A DNA stretch of 34,364 nt from Miltoncostaea sp. (GCA_029288175.1 JARFPS010000260.1:1-34364); one strand, 5' to 3'; numbered from the stretch's first letter, positions 15,578 to 23,425 are shown. The notes: generated by a model not told the origin, from the letters alone. Numbers and translations are program-made.

Positions 15578-15595
15578 GGGGGACGGGTGACCCCC
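15578..15595 (-). terminator. GC-rich hairpin after the cytochrome b/c gene
   Basis: GGGGG (15578-15582) pairs with CCCCC (15591-15595) around an 8-base loop. It lies 19-36 bases past the stop at 15614 and just before the ubiX promoter. No T-run follows. It would fit a terminator separating the two transcription units, but the support is mainly positional. Confidence 0.35.
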
Positions 15596-15613
15596 TGCGG
15601 CGGGCCGAGGGCG

Positions 15614-16360
15614 CTATCTGAACTCGGTGCCGAGCCCGTTCAGGAAGACCGCGAGCTCCTGGTACTCCTGGTCCGTGAAGTTCGGATAGGCCGGCATTGT
15701 CGATCCCGGCGTGGTCGACCGGGGATCGATCAGGTGGTCGATCTGCCACTGGATGGTCCGGCCCTTCTCGCCTTCGTTGGTGAGGTTGGGTCCGGGGCCC
15801 GGCGCTCCGACGTCCTTGATGGCGTGGCACGCCGTGCAGCCGTTGGCCAGATAGAGCTCGAGACCCGCTTCCGCCTCGGGGGTGAGGTTCTCCAGCTCGA
15901 TGCCGGTCTCGGCGCCCGGCGACTCGGCGCCGAGGTGCGTGAGGTAGCCGAGGAAGAAGATCACCATGACGCCCGAGGTGAGCGCGATCGGCCGGCGCCA
16001 GATGCGCCGCTCGGGCCCGCGGTCGATGAACGGGGTGATGAGCAGCAGCACCATCAGAACGTTCGGGACGATGAACGTCGCCATGATCACCGGGGTGAGC
16101 GCGTTCTCGTTCTTGAAGATCTTCAGCAGCTCGAAGAGGAAGAAGAAGTACCACTCGGGCCGCGGGACGAAGTCGGTGGTGGCGGGGTTGACCGGCTCGC
16201 CGACCGGGATCGGCGCCCAGATCGCCAGGAAGATGACGAAGCCGATGGCGAAGGTCGCCACGACGAGGTCCTTGTAGACCGCGTAGGGAAAGAACGGCTT
16301 CCCCTGCGCCTTGGCGAGCGCGTAATCGCGCTTGTATGCCTCTTGCTCGCCCTTGTTCAT
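15614..16360 (-). CDS. Cytochrome b C-terminal half fused to cytochrome c (QcrC-like)
   Basis: 248 residues from ATG 16360, overlapping the cytochrome b stop (ATGA). Residues about 30-142 hold three membrane helices corresponding to subunit IV of cytochrome b6f, with the quinol-site motif PEWY (68-71). Residues about 158-248 are a cytochrome c domain with the heme-binding motif C175-TA-CH179 and a likely axial ligand Met near 222 (STMPAYP). Such a b-c fusion is known from Bacillus-type menaquinol:cytochrome c reductases, where it passes electrons from the Rieske protein outward. It is the third and last gene of the bc complex here; it carries only one heme c site, unlike the two-heme QcrC of mycobacteria. 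Confidence 0.93.
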   Translation of the reverse strand: MNKGEQEAYKRDYALAKAQGKPFFPYAVYKDLVVATFAIGFVIFLAIWAPIPVGEPVNPATTDFVPRPEWYFFFLFELLKIFKNENALTPVIMATFIVPNVLMVLLLITPFIDRGPERRIWRRPIALTSGVMVIFFLGYLTHLGAESPGAETGIELENLTPEAEAGLELYLANGCTACHAIKDVGAPGPGPNLTNEGEKGRTIQWQIDHLIDPRSTTPGSTMPAYPNFTDQEYQELAVFLNGLGTEFR

Positions 16361-17250
16361 GACACGTCCTTGCTGGGCCAGGACTGCGGCGGCTCAAACG
16401 AGGGCGAGGCGGGCACCGGCTCGCGCCCGGCGGGCGTGCGGGCCCGCATGCGCTCGCGCTCGGCCTCCTCCTCGCGGGCGGCCCGGAAGCGGCGCTTGGC
16501 CCACGGGGGCTCCGCGATGCCGAGCTTGGTGATGAGGAGCAGGTGCAGCGCGATGAAGGTGGCGATGCCCCCGGGGATCACCAGCATGTGGATCGCGTAG
16601 AAACGGCTGAGCGTGTTGGGGCCGAACTCCGGTCCCGCGCGGAGGATGTCGGCGACGAAGGGGCCGAGCACCGGGGCGCTCGCGGTGATGTTCACCGCGA
16701 CGACCGTGGCCCAGTAGGCCTTCTGGTCCCAGACCAGCAGGTAGCCCGTCAGGCCCATGAACATGGTCATGAACATCAGGATGACGCCGGTCACCCAGGT
16801 CAGCTCCCGCGGGTACTTGTAGGCGCCCCAGAAGAACACGCGCGCCATGTGCAGGAACACCACGACGATCATGGCGCTGGCGCCCCAACGGTGCATGCCG
16901 CGCACCAGGGAGCCCCACGTCGCGTCGTTGGTGATGAACTGGATGCTCTGGAACGCCGTGTTCGGGTCGGGCTTGTAGTACATGGCCAGCACGATGCCGG
17001 TGATGGCCTGGAGCCCGAACAGCGCCATTGCCGTGAAGCCCAGCGTCTGGAACCAGCTCGTCTCGCCGGGGACGTTGCGGAACAGGAACCACTTGTGCCC
17101 GGTGACCAGACCGCTGCGCTCGTCGACGTAGTCGCCGGTCTTCTCGATGGCCCCCTTCATGGCGCCCTTGGGGGCGATGTCCTCCGCTCCGACCGCGGCG
17201 CCCTCGCCGTCGGGCGACGGCGTCTGGGTCTCGATGTCCTGTGTGCTCAT
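16357..17250 (-). CDS. qcrB: Cytochrome b6-type subunit of the menaquinol:cytochrome c reductase
   Basis: 297 residues from ATG 17250. It is the two-heme core of the bc complex and oxidises menaquinol. Four membrane helices carry the heme ligands: H120 and H134 (13 apart, within MHRWGASAMIVVVFLHM) and H221 and H236 (14 apart, within IHMLVIPGGIATFIALHLLL). The 14-residue spacing in the second pair is the b6-type pattern. It is shorter than actinobacterial QcrB of mycobacteria (about 540), because the C-terminal helices are in the next gene. The N-terminal 50 residues are a polar tail without homology. It starts 12 bases after the Rieske gene. Confidence 0.94.
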   Translation of the reverse strand: MSTQDIETQTPSPDGEGAAVGAEDIAPKGAMKGAIEKTGDYVDERSGLVTGHKWFLFRNVPGETSWFQTLGFTAMALFGLQAITGIVLAMYYKPDPNTAFQSIQFITNDATWGSLVRGMHRWGASAMIVVVFLHMARVFFWGAYKYPRELTWVTGVILMFMTMFMGLTGYLLVWDQKAYWATVVAVNITASAPVLGPFVADILRAGPEFGPNTLSRFYAIHMLVIPGGIATFIALHLLLITKLGIAEPPWAKRRFRAAREEEAERERMRARTPAGREPVPASPSFEPPQSWPSKDVS

Positions 17251-17262
17251 CCTGGGCCTCGC

Positions 17263-17955
17263 CTAGAACGGGTAGAGGTTGGAGAGCGCGCCAGTGACCG
17301 GCTCGCCGGGGCCGTGAAGTCGGTAGGGCTGGAGCTCGTCGTCGACCGAGAACGGCACGCCCACCATCAGGCGGTCCTCGTCGGACGCGTCGGCGAGCCC
17401 GGCGGGGTCGCTGCGACGGGCGACCTGCTGGCCGTCCGGCGTCACGACCATCCAGTCGAAACGGTCGAGCGGGCGGGCGGGCGGTCCGGCGGTGACGATG
17501 CCCTCGGAGTCGTAGGCGCCGCCGTGGCACGGGCACGCGTAGCCGTCGCTGCCCGAGTTGTAGGTCACCGGGCAGCCGAGGTGCGTGCAGCGGTTCCACA
17601 GCATCGCCAGCTCCTCGCCGCGCCGGCGGACGAAGACGCGCCGGTCGGACTCGGGTGCGGGGCCGGATACCGCGATGGAGCTCGTCTCCTCCTCGGGGAA
17701 CTGGCTCAACGGGCCGATGTCCACCCACTGGGCCGGCTCGTCCTTGAGGGAGTCGGCGACGGCGAAGCCCACCACGGGCACCAGGATGGCCCCGGTCATG
17801 ACCGCACCGGTCGCGATCGCCACGCCGCTGAGGAACTTGGTGCGGGTGATGAACGCGGGGTCGGCGTGCGGATCGTTCTCTTCGACGGGATCGTGAGCAC
17901 GTGGGCCGACATAGCGGCCGCCGTTCGTCCCGTCCGGATCCTGTTGGCTCGTCAC
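17263..17955 (-). CDS. qcrA: Rieske iron-sulphur protein of the bc complex
   Basis: 230 residues from GTG 17955 with an AGGGGGAG ribosome-binding site. It moves electrons from menaquinol to cytochrome c through a 2Fe-2S cluster held by C123-T-H125-L-G-C128 and C141-P-C143-H144. The single membrane anchor is about residues 41-68 ([25 protein letters not shown]). Rieske proteins are usually exported by the Tat system, but the expected twin-arginine reads TRTKFL (37-42), with Thr in place of the second Arg. A 107-base gap separates it from the ubiD-type gene, holding a repeat pair (17999-18029). Confidence 0.94.
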   Translation of the reverse strand: MTSQQDPDGTNGGRYVGPRAHDPVEENDPHADPAFITRTKFLSGVAIATGAVMTGAILVPVVGFAVADSLKDEPAQWVDIGPLSQFPEEETSSIAVSGPAPESDRRVFVRRRGEELAMLWNRCTHLGCPVTYNSGSDGYACPCHGGAYDSEGIVTAGPPARPLDRFDWMVVTPDGQQVARRSDPAGLADASDEDRLMVGVPFSVDDELQPYRLHGPGEPVTGALSNLYPF

Positions 17956-17998
17956 GCGCTCCCCCTACCGAGGGGCACCACGCCCCAGGGCTGCCGGG

Positions 17999-18029
17999 GA
18001 TTCAACCCGACGGCAGGCCTCGATTCAAC
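17999..18029 (-). promoter_or_regulatory. Two GATTCAAC repeats upstream of qcrA: operator or -35/-10 pair
   Basis: GATTCAAC occurs at 17999-18006 and 18022-18029, 23 bases apart (about two helix turns). On the minus strand they read TTGAAT, 17 bases, TTGAAT, the spacing of a -35/-10 pair with four of six consensus bases in each. A stem CTGCCG/CGGCAG (17991-17996, 18011-18016) overlaps the nearer copy. Either a promoter for qcrABC or a regulator site would fit. Confidence 0.35.
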
Positions 18030-18062
18030 GGCTGTGCGCAGGGCAAGTGTCCTTTGCGGCGC

Positions 18063-19514
18063 TCATTCGGAGCCCCCGCGCCCCGTCTCGATGCCGAATT
18101 CGTGCCATCGGCGATCGACCCGCGAGCGGATCTCCTCGCTCATGGTGATCTCTTGTGGCCACGGCCGCACGATGCCCTCTCCCGGCCACTTCCGCGTTGC
18201 GTCGAAGCCGACCTTGGCGCCCAGGGCGAAGTGGGGCGCGGCGTGGTCCAGCGCGTCCACCGGCCCCTCGGTGAGCAGCATGTCCCGTCCGGCGTCCACG
18301 TTCGAGAAGGCGCGGAAGGCCACATCGGACAGGTCGTGCACGTCCACGTCGGCGTCCACCACCACCACGCACCGGGTCAGGGACAACAGCCCCAGTCCCC
18401 AGATCGCGTTCATGAGCTTCTTGGCATGCCCCGGGTAGCGCTTCTCGACCGACACGATGGCGCAGTTGTGGAAGACCCCTTCGAGCGGGAGGTTCATGTC
18501 GACGAGGTCGGGCACGGTCGTCCTGATGAGCGGGAGGAAGATCCGCTCGGTGGCCTTGCCGAGGAAGAAGTCCTCCATGGGCGGCTTGCCGACGATCGTC
18601 GTGGCGTAGACGGCCTCCCGTCGCATGGACATGCCGGTCACGTGCAGGGTCGGGTAGTCGTCCACCGGGGTGTAGAAGCCCGTGTGGTCGCCGAAGGGTC
18701 CCTCGGGCCGCAGGTCGTGAGCGTCGACGTAGCCCTCGATGACGATCTCGCTCTCGGCGGGCACCTCCACGTCGACCGTGCGACAGGGGACCATCCGCAC
18801 GCTGCGCCCGCCGAGGAAGCCGGCGAACAGCATCTCGTCGATGCCCGGCGGAAGCGGGGCGCTGGCGCTGTAGGTCGTGGCCGGGGCGGTGCCGATGGCG
18901 ATCGCCACCTCGACCCGCCCTTGCGAGTCGCGCAGGTGGGCGGCCCCGTCCTTGTGGATCTGCCAGTGCATCATCGCCGTGCGCTCGTCGACCACCTGGA
19001 TGCGGTACATGCCGCAGTAGCGCACGCCGGTGGTGGGGTCCTGGCTGCAGACCAGCGGCAGGGTGATGAAGGGGCCGCCGTCGTCGGGCCAGCAGGTCAG
19101 CACCGGAAGGCGCGTCAGGTCGGGTGGGTCGACCCAGACCTCCTGGCACGGCGCCGAGGTGACGTTCTTGGGCGAGAACGAGGCGAGCTGGCGGAGCGTG
19201 CCCAGCGCGCGCACCTTGGCGGCGATGCCCTGTGGGGGCTGGAGCTCGAGCAGGTCCGTGATCCGACCCCCGACGGCGTCGAGGCTCTCGGTGTTCAGCG
19301 CCATGTTCATGCGCTTCTCGCTGCCGAACTGGTTGATCAGCACGGGAAGCTCGCTGCCGAGCACGTCGTGGAACAGCAGGGCGGGTCCGCCGGCCTTGCT
19401 GACGCGGTCGGTGATCTCGGTGATCTCGAGCTCCGGGTCGACCGGGGCCCGGACGTCCACCAGCTCACCCTCCTTGCGGAGGCGATCGATCCAGCTGCGC
19501 AGATCGGTGCTCAT
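18063..19514 (-). CDS. UbiD-family prenylated-FMN decarboxylase (MqnL-like)
   Basis: 483 residues from ATG 19514, overlapping the previous stop (ATGA). UbiD enzymes remove an aromatic carboxyl group with prenylated FMN made by UbiX. The family features are LINQFGSEKRMNMALN (about 59-74), PVLTCWPDDGGPFITLP, MYRIQVVDERTAMMHWQ and the active-site stretch GPFGDHTGFY. The length is typical (about 450-500). Since the route here is futalosine-based, the substrate is probably the 1,4-dihydroxy-6-naphthoate derivative after prenylation (MqnL role), not 4-hydroxybenzoate. It sits between the half-size prenyl-synthase relative and the bc genes. Confidence 0.92.
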   Translation of the reverse strand: MSTDLRSWIDRLRKEGELVDVRAPVDPELEITEITDRVSKAGGPALLFHDVLGSELPVLINQFGSEKRMNMALNTESLDAVGGRITDLLELQPPQGIAAKVRALGTLRQLASFSPKNVTSAPCQEVWVDPPDLTRLPVLTCWPDDGGPFITLPLVCSQDPTTGVRYCGMYRIQVVDERTAMMHWQIHKDGAAHLRDSQGRVEVAIAIGTAPATTYSASAPLPPGIDEMLFAGFLGGRSVRMVPCRTVDVEVPAESEIVIEGYVDAHDLRPEGPFGDHTGFYTPVDDYPTLHVTGMSMRREAVYATTIVGKPPMEDFFLGKATERIFLPLIRTTVPDLVDMNLPLEGVFHNCAIVSVEKRYPGHAKKLMNAIWGLGLLSLTRCVVVVDADVDVHDLSDVAFRAFSNVDAGRDMLLTEGPVDALDHAAPHFALGAKVGFDATRKWPGEGIVRPWPQEITMSEEIRSRVDRRWHEFGIETGRGGSE

Positions 19515-20026
19515 GCGGTCAGCGCCTCCTTGAGGCCGGGGGTCGGGCCGAGGGTCGCGGCCAGGGTCAGCAGCGGCTCGCCGTCCTCGCCCGCTCCGAG
19601 CCCCGCGGTGGCTGTCAGGAAGTCCTCGCGGCGCGCCCGCGCCCCGTTCGCGGAGCCGACGATGGCGGCCACGGTGGCCCTCCAGGCGGGCTCGAGCAGG
19701 TCGCGTCGCTCGCGCGCGACGAGCTCCGCGCTTACGGCGATCAGGGCCGACAGGGCCTCGATCACGAACAGATCGCCCGCGGCGGCTACCCGCACCAGGC
19801 CGGTGGCGTAGCAGTAGTCGCCCGCCAGGACGCGCTGCCCGGCGTCGTCGATGTCGAGATAGCGGGGCCGCCCGTGGTGCAGCAGGAATCCCTCGAGGAT
19901 CAGGTCCAAGCCCTCCGCTTCGATCGGCGACAGCGCGGCGTGGGCCAGCGGCGCCAGCAGGGGCTCGGGCGACGGGGCGCGCAGCGATCCGGACAGGCTC
20001 GGCTCGGCGAGCAGCGCGTCCCTCAC
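19511..20026 (-). CDS. Half-size relative of polyprenyl diphosphate synthase lacking the DDxxD motif
   Basis: 171 residues from GTG 20026, overlapping the hemL stop (GTGA) and the ubiD-type start (ATGA). No named family was recognised, but it aligns with the middle of the prenyl synthase in this window (13248-14183). LDLILEGFLLHHGRP (40-54) stands against HDDLIDGATMRRGRP, so the aspartate motif is lost. AGDYCYATGLVRVAAAGD (68-85) stands against AGDFLFARAFAELTRTGS. The protein is mostly helical and has no second aspartate motif, so it cannot make prenyl diphosphate alone. Two-part heptaprenyl and hexaprenyl synthases of Bacillus and Micrococcus use a small non-catalytic partner that sets chain length, and this gene could be such a subunit. 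That role is inference. Confidence 0.8.
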   Translation of the reverse strand: MRDALLAEPSLSGSLRAPSPEPLLAPLAHAALSPIEAEGLDLILEGFLLHHGRPRYLDIDDAGQRVLAGDYCYATGLVRVAAAGDLFVIEALSALIAVSAELVARERRDLLEPAWRATVAAIVGSANGARARREDFLTATAGLGAGEDGEPLLTLAATLGPTPGLKEALTA

Positions 20027-21279
20027 GCCAGGGCCTCCGCGGCCGCCGCCAGCGCGTCGCCCGTGGCGGCCAGGTCGGCCTCGTCGTGGGCGGCGCTGAC
20101 GAACCACGCTTCGTACTGGGACGGCGGTGGGTAGACCCCGGCATCGAGCAGAGCCCGCGCGAAGGCTCCGAATGCGTCGGTGTCGCTCCGCGTGGCCGAT
20201 GCGTAGTCGCTCACGGGGCCGTCCTGGAAGAAGGCCGTCATCATCGCCCCCACCCGGTTGATCACCACGGGGGCGCCGCTGGCCAGAACGGCGTCCTCCA
20301 GCGCCGCGGAGGTCTGCTCCAGGCGGTCGTAGAAGCCCGGCTCGGCCAGCGCGGCCAGCGTGGCCATGCCTGCCGCGGTGGCCAGCGGATTCCCCGAGAG
20401 CGTGCCGGCCTGGTAGCAGGGGCCCTCCGGCGCCAGGTGCTCCATCACGTCTCTCCGCCCCCCGAACGCACCCACGGGCAGTCCGCCGCCGATGATCTTT
20501 CCAAGGCACGTGATGTCGGCTCGCACCCCGTAGCGCTCCTGGGCGCCTCCGCGGGCGACGCGGAAGCCGGTCATGACCTCGTCGAAGATCAGCAGCGCCC
20601 CGGTGGCGTCGCAGGCGGCGCGAAGGCCCTCGAGGTACCCCGGGGCCGGCGGCACCACGCCCATGTTCCCCGCCACCGGCTCGACGATGATCGCGGCAGC
20701 TCCGCGGAGGGCCTCCTCGGCCGCGGCGACGTCGTTGTAGGGGACCAGACGGGTGGCCGCCGTCGCGCCCTCGGGGACCCCCGGGCTGGTGGGCACGCCG
20801 AGCGTGGTGGCGCCGCTGCCGGCTTCGGCCAGCATTCCGTCGATCGCGCCGTGGTAGCCGCCCTCGGTCTTCACGATCACCTCGCGGCCGGTGGCGGCCC
20901 GGGCGATGCGCAGCGCGCCGGCGACGGCCTCGCCCCCGGAGCTGGTCATGCGCAACAGCTCGATGGACGGCACCGCCTCCACCACCATCTCGGCGAAGAC
21001 CACCTCGGCCTCGGTCGGCGCGCCGAACGAGGTGCCCCCGGCGAGCGCCTCGCGCACGGCATCGAGCACCGCCGGGTGGGCGTGGCCGAGGATGGCCGGC
21101 CCCCAGGTGCCGAGGTAGTCGATGTAGCGGCGGCCGTCGGCGTCCCAGAGGTGGGCGCCCTCGGCGCGCGCGATGAACAGCGGATCCCGGCCGATGGAGC
21201 GCATGGCGCGGACCGGCGAGTTGACGCCGCCCACGAGCACCCGGCGCGCCCGGCCGTGCAGGTCGTCGCTGCGGCTCAC
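20023..21279 (-). CDS. hemL: Glutamate-1-semialdehyde 2,1-aminomutase
   Basis: 418 residues from GTG 21279, 13 bases after the previous stop. The PLP enzyme makes 5-aminolevulinate from glutamate semialdehyde (C5 route of tetrapyrrole synthesis). Family stretches are VGGVNSPVRAM (16-26), YIDYLGTWGPAILGH, the cofactor-contacting LIFDEVMTGFR, and the PLP lysine in LGKIIGGGLPVGAFGG. The C-terminal GVYPPPSQYEAWFVSAAH is characteristic. One oddity: the usual NSGTEA phosphate-binding loop reads SSGGEA (near residues 112-117). hemA is not in the window. It follows ahbAB in the same unit and its end overlaps the next gene. Confidence 0.95.
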   Translation of the reverse strand: MSRSDDLHGRARRVLVGGVNSPVRAMRSIGRDPLFIARAEGAHLWDADGRRYIDYLGTWGPAILGHAHPAVLDAVREALAGGTSFGAPTEAEVVFAEMVVEAVPSIELLRMTSSGGEAVAGALRIARAATGREVIVKTEGGYHGAIDGMLAEAGSGATTLGVPTSPGVPEGATAATRLVPYNDVAAAEEALRGAAAIIVEPVAGNMGVVPPAPGYLEGLRAACDATGALLIFDEVMTGFRVARGGAQERYGVRADITCLGKIIGGGLPVGAFGGRRDVMEHLAPEGPCYQAGTLSGNPLATAAGMATLAALAEPGFYDRLEQTSAALEDAVLASGAPVVINRVGAMMTAFFQDGPVSDYASATRSDTDAFGAFARALLDAGVYPPPSQYEAWFVSAAHDEADLAATGDALAAAAEALA

Positions 21280-21292
21280 CGAACCGCCGGGC

Positions 21293-22387
21293 TCACGCCC
21301 GCGTCCAGCGCGGCAGCTCCCCGCCCGACAGCGCGAACTCTTCCCACTCGCGGTACTCGGGGGTGTAGTAGACGAGCCGGATCTTCTTGAACTCCAGCGT
21401 GGAGTACAGGACGGCCCGCTGGTCGGGATCGTCCAGGCCGCTGTCGGCGGCGATGGCCTCGATGGTCTCCTCGCAGGCGTCCATGGACGTGGAGTGCACC
21501 ATCGTGAACAGGTTGTAGGGCCAGTCGGGGTAGGTGGGCCGCCGGTAGCAGTGCGACACGGCCTTGAAGGCGGCCATGCGCGGGCCCAGCTCCTCGAGTC
21601 GCTCCTCGGGCACCTTCCACACGGCCATCCCGTTGGCGCCGAAGCCGGCGCGCCGGTGGTTGAGCACCGCTGCGAAGCGCCGCATGTAGGTGCGCTCCGC
21701 GAAGGTCTCCGCCGCCCCCAGGATCTCGCCGACCGAGCGTCCGGACTCCTCGGCCCAGACGTCGAAGGGCGCGGAGGTGAGGGGCAGGTCGCGCTGCAGA
21801 ATCTGGATGAACTCCTTGTCGCGCTCGGTGGGCAGCGCTCCGTCGCCGCGCTGCGGCGCCTTGCGGGGCGCGTCCTCCTTGGCCGTGTTGTCCTGCGAGC
21901 CGGTCATGTCGAGCTGGACGTTGATCTTGTAGAGCTTCAGCGTGGGGAGCAGCCGCATCGACTCCGCCCCGCTCGCCTCCTGCAGCTTGTCCACCGTCGC
22001 CTCGAGCCCCAGTCGCGACTCGGGCTCCACGGCCACGGTGAACCAGAGGTTGAACGCGTGCGTGCGCCGGTAGTTGTGGCTCACGCCAGGGTGTCCGCCG
22101 ACGATCGCGGCGCCTTCGAACAGCTTGTCCTCGGGGTAGCGGGCCGCCACCAGCGAGCTCTCATACCCGAGCGCCCGCGTGTCGAAGATGGCGGACACCT
22201 GGCGCACGATGCCGCCCTCCTTCAGGCGGGTCATGCGCTCGAGCACCTCGTCCTCGCTCAGGCCGATGCGCTCGCCCACCTCGCGATAGGGGTGCGGCAC
22301 CAGGGCGATGCCGGCCTGCAGCGCGTTGAGCAGGTCGCGGTCGACCTCGTCGGGCTTGTGGCGGGGCGATGCGGGCGCGGTGGTCAC
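21293..22387 (-). CDS. ahbAB: Fused AhbA/AhbB-type siroheme decarboxylase (Lrp/AsnC family)
   Basis: 364 residues from GTG 22387, overlapping the hemB stop (GTGA). The protein is two Lrp/AsnC-like units in tandem, each a winged helix plus a ferredoxin-like domain: about 13-165 and 185-345, joined by a charged linker (165-185). Each unit carries the family's siroheme-decarboxylase motif: SHNYRRTHAFNLWFTV (103-118) and SHCYRRPTYPDWPYNLFTMV (278-297), with the tyrosine and arginine that handle the propionate side chains. AhbA and AhbB are normally separate proteins that make 12,18-didecarboxysiroheme in the siroheme-dependent heme route; here they are one chain. The winged helices may be structural only. 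Position between hemB and hemL supports the heme role. NirDL-type heme d1 enzymes are related and cannot be ruled out. Confidence 0.88.
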   Translation of the reverse strand: MTTAPASPRHKPDEVDRDLLNALQAGIALVPHPYREVGERIGLSEDEVLERMTRLKEGGIVRQVSAIFDTRALGYESSLVAARYPEDKLFEGAAIVGGHPGVSHNYRRTHAFNLWFTVAVEPESRLGLEATVDKLQEASGAESMRLLPTLKLYKINVQLDMTGSQDNTAKEDAPRKAPQRGDGALPTERDKEFIQILQRDLPLTSAPFDVWAEESGRSVGEILGAAETFAERTYMRRFAAVLNHRRAGFGANGMAVWKVPEERLEELGPRMAAFKAVSHCYRRPTYPDWPYNLFTMVHSTSMDACEETIEAIAADSGLDDPDQRAVLYSTLEFKKIRLVYYTPEYREWEEFALSGGELPRWTRA

Positions 22388-23400
22388 GGGGTCTCCTCCA
22401 GCCAGCGGACGACGTCCTCGGCGTGGTAGGTCACGATCACGTCGGCGCCGGCGCGGGCCATGGCGGTCAGGGTCTCCATCGCGGCCGCGCGCTCGTCGAG
22501 CCATCCGCGCTCCGCCGCCGCCTTGATCATCGAGTACTCCCCGCTCACGTGGTACGCCGCCACCGGCACGTCGACCGCCTCGCGACCGGCCCTGATCACG
22601 TCGAGATAGGTCGCCGCCGGCTTCACCATGACCATATCGGCGCCCTCGCCCACGTCGAGGGTCATCTCGCGCACCGCCTCGCGCGCGTTGGCCGGGTCCA
22701 TCTGGTAGCCGCGCCGATCCCCGAAGCCGGGCGCGGAGCCCGCCGCCTCGCGGAACGGGCCGTAGAAGGCCGAGGCGTATTTGGCCGCATAGCTCAGGAT
22801 CGCGGTCTGCGCGTGTCCCTCGGCGTCGAGCGCCGCGCGCAGGGCGGCCACGCGTCCGTCCATCATGTCGCTCGGCGCGACCACGTCGGCACCGGCCTGG
22901 GCGTGGCTGACCGCGGTCTGCGCCAGCAGCTCCAGCGAGAGGTCGTTGTGGACCTCGTCGTCGACGACCACGCCGCAGTGCCCGTGGTCCATGAACCCGC
23001 ACAGGCACACGTCCGTGATCACCACCAGCTCAGGAGCCGCTTCCTTGGCCGCGGCCACGGCGCGCTGCGTCGGCCCGTCGGAGGCGGAGGCCATCGAGGC
23101 CGCCGCGTCCTTGACGTCGGTCACGCCGAAGATCAGCACCGCCGGGATGCCGGCGTCGTGGGCGCGCCGCGCTCGCGCCGCCAGCAGATCGGGGCTCAGG
23201 CGGGAATGGCCGGGGAGAGCATCGATCGGCTCCTCGCGTCCCTCGCCGTCGATCCCGAACAGCGGCAGCACCAGCATGTCGGGCGACAGTCGGGTCTCGC
23301 GGGCCATGCGCCGCAGGCCGGCGGTCCGGCGCGCGCGTCGCGGGCGCACCGCCGGGAAGGCCCCCGTGGCCGCGGCCGTCTCGGTCGGGGTCTCGAACAC
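22384..23400 (-). CDS. hemB: Delta-aminolevulinic acid dehydratase (porphobilinogen synthase)
   Basis: 338 residues from GTG 23400. It joins two 5-aminolevulinate molecules to porphobilinogen. The zinc-type metal site is intact: C132-L-C134 and C142 within VCLCGFMDHGHCG. Schiff-base lysines are K207 (AAKYASAFYGPFR) and K260 (VMVKPA). The length is normal. It opens the long heme/menaquinone unit; a TATCAT box 6 bases before the GTG and no ribosome-binding site suggest a leaderless message, back to back with the SDR gene at 23433. Confidence 0.95.
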   Translation of the reverse strand: MFETPTETAAATGAFPAVRPRRARRTAGLRRMARETRLSPDMLVLPLFGIDGEGREEPIDALPGHSRLSPDLLAARARRAHDAGIPAVLIFGVTDVKDAAASMASASDGPTQRAVAAAKEAAPELVVITDVCLCGFMDHGHCGVVVDDEVHNDLSLELLAQTAVSHAQAGADVVAPSDMMDGRVAALRAALDAEGHAQTAILSYAAKYASAFYGPFREAAGSAPGFGDRRGYQMDPANAREAVREMTLDVGEGADMVMVKPAATYLDVIRAGREAVDVPVAAYHVSGEYSMIKAAAERGWLDERAAAMETLTAMARAGADVIVTYHAEDVVRWLEETP

Positions 23401-23406
23401 GAGTCC

Positions 23407-23412
23407 ATGATA
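23407..23412 (-). promoter_or_regulatory. -10 box TATCAT for leaderless hemB
   Basis: On the minus strand TATCAT is followed by 6 bases and GTG 23400. The divergent SDR start is only 32 bases away, so the two promoters share about 30 bases of DNA. Confidence 0.55.
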
Positions 23413-23419
23413 GTGCTGG

Positions 23420-23425
23420 CACCAT
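23420..23425 (+). promoter_or_regulatory. -10-like box CACCAT before the SDR start at 23433
   Basis: CACCAT ends 7 bases before ATG 23433. It departs from TANNNT at the first base, but the whole segment 23420-23435 resembles 8794-8809 (lipA) and 25092-25107 (aat). Confidence 0.35.

Noticed and set aside
18063-19514. 4-hydroxybenzoate decarboxylase for ubiquinone
   Set aside because: The window has futalosine menaquinone genes and no ubiquinone-specific gene; the MqnL role is more likely.
21293-22387. Ordinary Lrp/AsnC transcription regulator
   Set aside because: Two tandem units with both SHxYRR-type siroheme-decarboxylase motifs and a position between hemB and hemL fit AhbA/AhbB better.
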